Of a DNA stretch of 23,139 bases, positions 15,394 through 21,542 are shown piece after piece; position 1 is the stretch's first letter; every line of letters begins with the position of its first letter. The DNA is from Bordetella parapertussis (GTDB lineage Bacteria; Pseudomonadota; Gammaproteobacteria; Burkholderiales; Burkholderiaceae_C): NCBI GenBank assembly GCA_945888535.1, contig CAMDAN010000032.1, positions 1 through 23,139 on the forward strand, written 5' to 3'. Made by a program: the position numbers and the translations under genes. Below the pieces are notes generated by a model. The model ran no database searches, was not told the DNA's origin, and saw only the letters and a program-made list of their open reading frames with translations.

Positions 15394-16563
15394 ATGCGCG
15401 CATACAAACTTGTCTTTACAGGGCTGCTTTGGGCTGCGGGTATCGCAATCGCTCAAAGCGTACCCGTTGTAACGGCAGTTGCTGCGGCCTCACCAGAAAT
15501 TCTGGCTAAAGACTTACAGGAAGAAGTCATGCGAACCGAAGCCACGGTCAAAGACATGTTCGGCAGACAAGAAACAAAGTCTATTCCGATGACGCTATAC
15601 CGGCCTGCGGGAGACGGGCCTTTCCCTTTGATTGTCTTTAACCACGGTCGCTCAGTTGCATCCAAACGCGCTGACCAAGGTCGCTATCGGCCTGAGAACG
15701 TCGCACGCTACTTGGTCAACAAAGGCTTCGTTGTGATAGTTCCCAATCGGATCGGTTATTGGGAAACCTATGGAAGCTTTGACCCTGAATACAGCAACTG
15801 CCGAAGCATTGAATCTATGTCCATCGCAGCCTCTGACCAAGTCCTTGCGACGGTGGAATTTGCAAAAACATTGTCCTATGTAGATACAACGCGTTGGATT
15901 GTCGCAGGGCAGTCTGTGGGAGGTCTAACCAGCGTAGCAACCGTAGGGCGTGCGCCAGCAGGTCTCATTGGTGGTATCAATTTTTCAGGCGGCACTGGAG
16001 GTAATCCAGACCTTAGTCCTGGTAAGCCCTGCGGATCCGATTGGACTTCAATTTACTGGGGAAGCATTGCGCCTCAAGCGAAAGCCCCGATGCTTTGGCT
16101 GTATTGGGAAAACGACAAGTACTGGGGCGCAGAGATCCCAAAGACTTGGTACTCTGCTTGGATTAAAGGCGGCGGGAATGCTCGCTTCATTCAGTTTGCA
16201 GGGGTGGGTGATGATGGTCACGGGGGATTGAATCAAGACATGGACCACTGGCTACCCGAAGTAGATGCTTTTCTAAATACTTTAGGGTTTCAAAAAACCG
16301 CCATCATTTCCAAACCGCAAGCCAGCGCTTTTGCTGATATCGACGACATCCGTAAAGTCCCTGCGAGCGAAAATACCAAAGTAGCGTACGCCAAATTCTT
16401 GAGTTCTAAATCCCCGCGCGCATTTGCCTTGAGTACCCGTGGTGGCTGGGGCTCCGCAGCTGGCGATTACGCACACGGGCGCGCAATAGGTAATTGTCAA
16501 CGCTACGGCCAAATTTGCAAACTCTATGCCGTTGACGATGCAGTCGTCTGGACCTCCCCTTAA
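15394..16563 (+). CDS. Secreted alpha/beta hydrolase with C-terminal cysteine module
   Basis: A 389-residue protein with an N-terminal signal peptide (basic MRAYK, hydrophobic LVFTGLLWAAGIAIA, cleavage likely near residues 20-31), so periplasmic or secreted. An alpha/beta hydrolase domain of the dienelactone-hydrolase/PAF-acetylhydrolase sort follows: the oxyanion segment VFNHGRS, nucleophile S174 in G-Q-S-V-G-G, acid D241 (YWENDKYW) and H276 (GDDGHGG). The last 68 residues (from 16357) form a separate small module with two cysteines and the ending KLYAVDDAVVW. The substrate is unknown. The gene has its own ribosome site (AGAGGA), 11 bases after liuB and 35 before liuD, so it is embedded in the methylcrotonyl-CoA carboxylase operon although its product leaves the cytoplasm. 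Confidence 0.82.
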   Translation: MRAYKLVFTGLLWAAGIAIAQSVPVVTAVAAASPEILAKDLQEEVMRTEATVKDMFGRQETKSIPMTLYRPAGDGPFPLIVFNHGRSVASKRADQGRYRPENVARYLVNKGFVVIVPNRIGYWETYGSFDPEYSNCRSIESMSIAASDQVLATVEFAKTLSYVDTTRWIVAGQSVGGLTSVATVGRAPAGLIGGINFSGGTGGNPDLSPGKPCGSDWTSIYWGSIAPQAKAPMLWLYWENDKYWGAEIPKTWYSAWIKGGGNARFIQFAGVGDDGHGGLNQDMDHWLPEVDAFLNTLGFQKTAIISKPQASAFADIDDIRKVPASENTKVAYAKFLSSKSPRAFALSTRGGWGSAAGDYAHGRAIGNCQRYGQICKLYAVDDAVVWTSP

Positions 16564-16598
16564 AAAAGAATACTGACTTTATTGAAAAGAGAATCGCC

Positions 16599-18638
16599 AT
16601 GTTTACAAAAATACTCATTGCCAACCGTGGCGAAATTGCGTGCCGGGTTGCTGCCACTGCCAGGCGCATGGGGATTCAAACGGTTGCGGTGTATTCGGAT
16701 GCGGATGCGCAGGCCAAGCATGTCTATGCGTGTGACCAAGCGATTGCCATTGGCGCAAGCGCTCCCAAGGACAGCTACTTGCGCTGGGAAAAAATCATTG
16801 CAGCTGCGCTTGCTTCAGGCGCACAAGCGATTCATCCAGGCTATGGTTTTTTAAGCGAGAACGATGCGTTTGCCCAAGCCTGTGCGGATGCAGGTTTGGT
16901 TTTTATTGGGCCTACACCGGCGGCGATTCGCGCCATGGGCCTCAAAGCGCAGTCCAAACAGTTGATGGAAAAATCCGGCGTGCCATTGGTCCCCGGCTAC
17001 CACGGCGAGAACCAAGAACCTGCCTTATTGCAACGCGAAGCCGATGCCATAGGCTACCCCGTTTTGATCAAAGCCAGCGCAGGCGGCGGCGGTAAAGGCA
17101 TGCGCACGGTCGAAAAGTCTGAAGACTTTGCTTCTGCCTTGGCCTCTTGCAAGCGTGAAGCCACCAGTAGTTTTGGCGACGATGCGGTGTTGATTGAGAA
17201 GTACGTACAACGACCGCGCCATATTGAAATTCAAGTCTTTGGTGACACATTGGGCAACTATGTGTACTTGTTCGAGCGCGATTGTTCGGTTCAACGCCGC
17301 CACCAAAAAGTGTTGGAAGAAGCCCCGGCCCCCGGAATGACACAAGCCATTCGAGACCAAATGGGCCAAGCGGCCGTTGCTGCGGCCCGCGCCGTGAATT
17401 ACGTGGGCGCGGGAACGGTCGAATTTATTGTGGAAGCGAACCCCAGCGTCCAAGCCCATGGCCCAGCCGGGGTGGGTGCTTTTTACTTCATGGAAATGAA
17501 TACGCGCTTGCAAGTCGAGCACCCTGTGACTGAAGCAATTACCGGCCTAGACCTCGTGGAGTGGCAGCTGCGTGTGGCGTTTGGCGAAGCCTTGCCCTTG
17601 CGCCAAGACCAATTGCAAATACATGGGCACGCGATAGAAGCGCGCATCTGCGCTGAAAACCCCAACAACAATTTTTTACCTGCAACCGGGCGTTTGTTAA
17701 CGATGGGCTTGCCCGAACACAGTAGTTTCACCCGCTCTGACTACGCAGTGCGTGTCGATGCTGGTGTTCGAGAAGGCGATGCCATCAGCCCGTTTTATGA
17801 CTCCATGGTCGCCAAACTGATCGTTCATGGCGCAACCCGAGAAGAGGCGCTCAACCGCATGGATGCGGCATTGGCGCAAACGCATATTGCGGGCCTGACC
17901 ACCAACGTTCAGTTTTTACGCCACGTCGTTCGATCCCCTTCCTTTGCTACCGCCCAGTTAGATACCGCTTTGATTCCTCGCGAAGCAAAGCAGCTCTTTG
18001 ACCAAGAAAAAGTTGGATTGGCTTGGGCCGGTGCGTGCGCCGTTGCACATCAATTGCACTTTGAATCTCAAGCAAACCCTGGCTGCGATCCTTGGAGCGC
18101 GACGGATAGCTGGAAGTCGCATGGGCTGGCGACGCGTAGCTTTCACTTTGAGTTTCATGGCGCAACCCATGTTGCCGCTTGGACGCCAAAACGCAATGCT
18201 CCCGCCACACTGGACTGCGGCGGCTATACGGGAGCGTTGCAGGTTCACGCCCTGCCCGGTGGGGTGCTGGATATGGGTTGGGGCGATGAACGCAAAACAG
18301 CTCACGTTTACCGCCACGGTGATATTGTCCATGTGTTTATGGCGCATGGAGCGAGTCAGATACTTTGCATAGACCCACTCGCCCATGCAGGTGAGACCCA
18401 CACCGAAGCGGGCCGATTGACTGCGCCTATGCCGGGCAAGGTGTTGTCATTTGCGGTGAAGGCAGGTGAGGTGGTTCGCCGGGGCCAAACGCTGGCGGTG
18501 ATGGAAGCCATGAAGATGGAGCACACCATCGCTGCGCCTGCGGATGGCACCGTTCAAGAACTGCTATTTGCGCCGGGCGACCAAGTCACCGAAGGCGCTG
18601 AACTTTTGCGCCTAGAACTTGCGGTCGCCACCGCTTGA
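16599..18638 (+). CDS. liuD: 3-methylcrotonyl-CoA carboxylase, alpha (biotin) subunit
   Basis: A 679-residue biotin-containing subunit with biotin carboxylase and biotin carrier domains in one chain. The N-terminal half is a standard biotin carboxylase (ILIANRGEIACRV, the glycine-rich ATP loop SAGGGGKGMR, FLEMNTRLQVEHPVTE-type segment FMEMNTRLQVEHP). The middle (about 450-600) is the variable linking region of MCC. The C-terminus is the biotinyl domain, with the biotin-bearing lysine K639 in E-A-M-K-M. It carboxylates biotin using ATP and bicarbonate, then passes the group to LiuB. The AAGAGAA ribosome site fits the ATG at 16599. Acetyl- or propionyl-CoA carboxylase is the alternative, but the paired liuB and liuE genes favour MCC. 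Confidence 0.95.
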   Translation: MFTKILIANRGEIACRVAATARRMGIQTVAVYSDADAQAKHVYACDQAIAIGASAPKDSYLRWEKIIAAALASGAQAIHPGYGFLSENDAFAQACADAGLVFIGPTPAAIRAMGLKAQSKQLMEKSGVPLVPGYHGENQEPALLQREADAIGYPVLIKASAGGGGKGMRTVEKSEDFASALASCKREATSSFGDDAVLIEKYVQRPRHIEIQVFGDTLGNYVYLFERDCSVQRRHQKVLEEAPAPGMTQAIRDQMGQAAVAAARAVNYVGAGTVEFIVEANPSVQAHGPAGVGAFYFMEMNTRLQVEHPVTEAITGLDLVEWQLRVAFGEALPLRQDQLQIHGHAIEARICAENPNNNFLPATGRLLTMGLPEHSSFTRSDYAVRVDAGVREGDAISPFYDSMVAKLIVHGATREEALNRMDAALAQTHIAGLTTNVQFLRHVVRSPSFATAQLDTALIPREAKQLFDQEKVGLAWAGACAVAHQLHFESQANPGCDPWSATDSWKSHGLATRSFHFEFHGATHVAAWTPKRNAPATLDCGGYTGALQVHALPGGVLDMGWGDERKTAHVYRHGDIVHVFMAHGASQILCIDPLAHAGETHTEAGRLTAPMPGKVLSFAVKAGEVVRRGQTLAVMEAMKMEHTIAAPADGTVQELLFAPGDQVTEGAELLRLELAVATA

Positions 18639-18689
18639 TATTTTCAAGTGCGCGCTAGTGGACAATACGGTTTTGCACCACACACGACG

Positions 18690-19610
18690 ATGCGACTCAC
18701 CTTTTGCTGTACCGACACCGATGCCCCTGCATGGCTAGACGCTTTGCGGGCGGCTTTTCCGCAGGCAAACGTCAGCGTGTGGAAAGACGGCGATGCGCCA
18801 GCGGATTACGCGGTGGTGTGGGCGCCGCCTCAAACTTTTTTTGATCAGCAAACAGCGCTCAAGGCCGTTTTTAATATCGGCGCTGGCGTAGACGCTTTAT
18901 TGCAAAAACGCATTGCCCCACAGACCCTCATCGTTCGCCTCGACGATGCCGGTATGGCAGTCCAAATGGCAGAGTACGTTTGCCACGCGCTGATTCGCCA
19001 CACCCGCGAATTCGATATCCATAGCGCCCACATGCAGGCAGGGCAATGGACATTTCGCGAGCCTTTACCGCGCTCGAGTTTTCCGGTGGGTATTTTGGGC
19101 ATGGGCGTCTTGGGATCGCGCGTTGCAAAGGCGGTTGCGCAGTTTGAGTTTCCGGTACACGGCTGGAGCCGAAGCCCCAAAAGCATAGACGGTGTGCGTT
19201 GCTATAGCGGGACGAACGCATTGCCGGAATTTTTGGCCTCCACCCGGGTCCTGGTGAACCTGCTTCCGCTTACGCCCGAGACCGAAAATATTTTGAACCG
19301 CACCACCCTATCGCAATTGCAATCGGGTGCTTATTTGATTAACGTCGCACGCGGACGCCATTTGGTCGAAGACGATTTACTTCACTTACTGGCCAGCGGC
19401 CACCTGGCTGGCGCCACACTCGACGTGTTTCGCACTGAGCCTTTGCCCATCGCCCATCCATTTTGGAACCATCCCAAAATCACCCTCACGCCCCACACAG
19501 CGGCGCAAACCTTGCGTGACGTCACGATTGCGCAAATTGCCCGTAAATTGGCCGCACTGGAGCAAAGCCAAACGATAGAAGGTATCGTGGATGTGCAAAA
19601 AGGCTATTGA
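18690..19610 (+). CDS. ghrA: GhrA-like glyoxylate/hydroxypyruvate reductase
   Basis: A 306-residue D-2-hydroxyacid dehydrogenase like E. coli GhrA, which reduces glyoxylate to glycolate and hydroxypyruvate to glycerate with NADPH. The opening (MRLTFCCTD, then VSVWKDGDAPADYAVVWAPP) matches GhrA and sets the start at the ATG at 18690 rather than the upstream GTG at 18648. The nucleotide-binding loop is G-I-L-G-M-G-V-L-G-S, with the catalytic Arg in NVARGRHLVE, Glu in FRTEPLP and His in TPHTAA. The residues after the loop (HGWSRSPKS) contain Arg/Ser as in NADPH-preferring members. It lies between liuD and liuE on the same strand, 51 bases after liuD. The assignment rests on family resemblance; other 2-oxoacids are possible substrates. 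Confidence 0.85.
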   Translation: MRLTFCCTDTDAPAWLDALRAAFPQANVSVWKDGDAPADYAVVWAPPQTFFDQQTALKAVFNIGAGVDALLQKRIAPQTLIVRLDDAGMAVQMAEYVCHALIRHTREFDIHSAHMQAGQWTFREPLPRSSFPVGILGMGVLGSRVAKAVAQFEFPVHGWSRSPKSIDGVRCYSGTNALPEFLASTRVLVNLLPLTPETENILNRTTLSQLQSGAYLINVARGRHLVEDDLLHLLASGHLAGATLDVFRTEPLPIAHPFWNHPKITLTPHTAAQTLRDVTIAQIARKLAALEQSQTIEGIVDVQKGY

Positions 19611-19634
19611 ATTTTAGAAACCCACACCACGCCT

Positions 19635-20549
19635 ATGTCACTTCCATCGCATGTCCAACTGATCGACGTCGGCCCGCGCGACGGCCTGCAAAATGAAAAG
19701 CAGACCGTTCCGGCAGCCATCAAAATGGAGTTGGTGCACCGCTTGCAAGACGCTGGGCTCAAAGCAATTGAAGTCACCAGTTTTGTGTCTCCCAAATGGG
19801 TTCCGCAGATGGCCGATAACGCCGAAGTGATGGCCGGGATCAAGCGCCAAGCGGGCGTCCGATATTCGGTGCTGACCCCCAATCTGCAAGGCTTTGAAGC
19901 AGCGCTGAAATCAGCACCGGATGAAATTGTGGTTTTTGGTTCGGCCAGTGAAGCATTCAGTCAAAAAAATATCAACTGCTCGATTGCAGAGAGCATTGAA
20001 CGTTTTGCGCCCGTGGTTCAAGCTGCACTGAACGCTGGCATCGCTGTTCGTGGCGCGATGTCATGTACCGTCGGCTGCCCTTACGAAGGCGATGTTGCGC
20101 CAGAGCGCGTAGCCTACCTTGCGGGATTGATGCATGGCATTGGTGTCCAGCACGTGGGCGTTGCCGACACCATCGGCATCGGTACGCCGCGCAAAGTGCA
20201 GGCCGCGATTGAGGCCACTTTGACGCATTACCCCTTGAGCGCCATCTCTGGCCATTTTCACGATACCTATGGTCAGGCTTTAGCCAATACGCTCATGGCT
20301 TTGCAAATGGGCGTGACCCACTTTGACACCTCGGTGGCCGGGTTGGGCGGCTGCCCCTACGCCAAAGGCGCGACGGGAAATGTCGCGACCGAAGACGTGG
20401 TGTACATGCTGCATGGCATGGGCATCGATACGGGCATTGATTTAAACAAACTGATTGACGCTGGCATGTTTATCAGCCAATTTTTACAACGCCCAAGCCA
20501 ATCACGGGCGGCCAACGCTTTGTTCGCACGGAGACACCATGGCGCTTAA
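19635..20549 (+). CDS. liuE: Hydroxymethylglutaryl-CoA lyase
   Basis: A 304-residue HMG-CoA lyase, cleaving 3-hydroxy-3-methylglutaryl-CoA to acetyl-CoA and acetoacetate, the last step of the leucine pathway. The catalytic residues are visible: R15-D16 in DVGPRDGLQNE, the metal ligands H207 and H209 in SGHFHDTYG, and the signature C240 in GLGGCPYAKGATGNVATED. Length is standard for bacterial forms. No strong ribosome site precedes the ATG at 19635. Its last 11 bases overlap the DUF1289 gene. Its substrate must be made by LiuC (methylglutaconyl-CoA hydratase), which is not encoded in this window. Confidence 0.96.
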   Translation: MSLPSHVQLIDVGPRDGLQNEKQTVPAAIKMELVHRLQDAGLKAIEVTSFVSPKWVPQMADNAEVMAGIKRQAGVRYSVLTPNLQGFEAALKSAPDEIVVFGSASEAFSQKNINCSIAESIERFAPVVQAALNAGIAVRGAMSCTVGCPYEGDVAPERVAYLAGLMHGIGVQHVGVADTIGIGTPRKVQAAIEATLTHYPLSAISGHFHDTYGQALANTLMALQMGVTHFDTSVAGLGGCPYAKGATGNVATEDVVYMLHGMGIDTGIDLNKLIDAGMFISQFLQRPSQSRAANALFARRHHGA

Positions 20550-20814
20550 CACCCGACCCGCTCGCCCAGCGCGGCCTGCAGATCCCACCGTCACGTACCG
20601 CCGGCTATTGGCCGCCCGGGTGTCGGAAGCCGCGTCTGCTGTGCATTCACCGCCGTCGCCCTGTATCTCCGTCTGCCAGATGGACAGCCAAACCGCTTTG
20701 TGCATCGGCTGTTTGCGCACCATTCCAGAAATTGGTGCCTGGGCCAACAGCACCGACACCGACAAACGCGCGGTGTGGCGTTTGATTGGACAGCGCTTGG
20801 AGTCATTTCCATGA
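20539..20814 (+). CDS. DUF1289 small cysteine protein
   Basis: A 91-residue protein with the DUF1289 pattern: S-P-C-I-S-V-C-Q-M-D, then L-C-I-G-C-L-R-T and W-A-N-S-T-D-T-D-K-R-A-V-W. The four cysteines suggest metal or iron-sulfur binding, but the function of the family is unknown. The N-terminal 40 residues are proline- and arginine-rich and probably disordered. The start was set at 20539 because of the GGAGA ribosome site 6 bases upstream; it overlaps liuE by 11 bases. The stop overlaps the next start as ATGA, so liuE, this gene and the next one should be translated together. Confidence 0.88.
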   Translation: MALNTRPARPARPADPTVTYRRLLAARVSEAASAVHSPPSPCISVCQMDSQTALCIGCLRTIPEIGAWANSTDTDKRAVWRLIGQRLESFP

Positions 20815-21446
20815 AGCACATTACGTTTTACCTGGACTTTATTTCCCCCTATGCCTACCTTGCCTTCAAAGCGCTTCCAAAGTCTTTGCTGGGTTTAAGT
20901 TATTCGGTGACTTACAAGCCGGTTTTTTTAGGCGGCTTGCTCAAGCATTACCAAAAAAAAGGCCCCGCTGAATTTCCATCACAACGTGCTTGGCTGTACC
21001 GGCAAGTCCAGTGGCTCGCTCAGCAGCAAGGCGTGCCCATGGACATCCCAGCGCAACACCCCTTTAACCCCTTGGGCCTGCTGCGCTTAGCGTTGGCTTG
21101 TGATGCACAAGGGCTGCCAAATCGATACGTATGCGAAACCTTGTTTGCACATGTGTGGGTTGGCGGCTTAGATGCGGCTGATTCAAAGCGAGTTCAAGAA
21201 GTCACCGAACATCTTGCCCCCAGCCGCGATCCGAAAAGTGAAGCGGTAAAACAAGAACTCAATACCCATGGCGAGGGTGCGATTGCCCAAAGCGTGTTTG
21301 GTGTGCCTGCGTTTGAGGTCGATGGCAAAGTCTTTTGGGGGCTCGACGCATTGCCCATGCTTCGAGACTACTTAGAAAATGGTACGTGGTTTGTGGGCGC
21401 ACGTTGGGATGCGGCAGATAAAGTTGATTCCGCTTTTCCCCTTTGA
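20811..21446 (+). CDS. DsbA-fold 2-hydroxychromene-2-carboxylate isomerase-like protein
   Basis: A 211-residue thioredoxin-fold protein of the kappa-GST / HCCA isomerase family. The opening FYLDFISPYAYLAFKALP carries the family's S-P-Y-A-Y motif with the serine used for glutathione activation, and a late segment reads GVPAFEVDGKVFWGLDALPMLRDYL. In naphthalene catabolism the enzyme isomerises 2-hydroxychromene-2-carboxylate using glutathione, but no aromatic-degradation genes are near, so the true substrate is open. The start at 20811 is supported by the family-typical N-terminus, a GGAG site 9 bases upstream and the ATGA overlap with DUF1289. It is the last gene of its block, ahead of a strong terminator. 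Confidence 0.88.
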   Translation: MKHITFYLDFISPYAYLAFKALPKSLLGLSYSVTYKPVFLGGLLKHYQKKGPAEFPSQRAWLYRQVQWLAQQQGVPMDIPAQHPFNPLGLLRLALACDAQGLPNRYVCETLFAHVWVGGLDAADSKRVQEVTEHLAPSRDPKSEAVKQELNTHGEGAIAQSVFGVPAFEVDGKVFWGLDALPMLRDYLENGTWFVGARWDAADKVDSAFPL

Positions 21447-21494
21447 GCCTTTTATAAATCAACCAACAATAACCCTGAAAATTTAGAGGTACAA

Positions 21495-21528
21495 AACAAA
21501 AAACCCGCCAGAAGGCGGGTTTTTTGTT
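21495..21528. terminator. Bidirectional rho-independent terminator
   Basis: A 15-base perfect stem (AACAAAAAACCCGCC and its complement) with a 4-base loop AGAA. The GC core CCCGCC/GGCGGG is followed by six Ts on the + strand and, read the other way, by six Ts on the - strand as well. It sits 48 bases after the isomerase gene and 14 bases after the stop of the convergent symporter gene, so it can end transcription from both sides. Confidence 0.95.
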
Positions 21529-21542
21529 GCTAGAGAAAACAA

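Noticed and set aside
18648..18689. GTG start adding 14 residues to the GhrA-like protein
   Set aside because: Similarity to GhrA begins at the ATG at 18690; the added residues have no family match.
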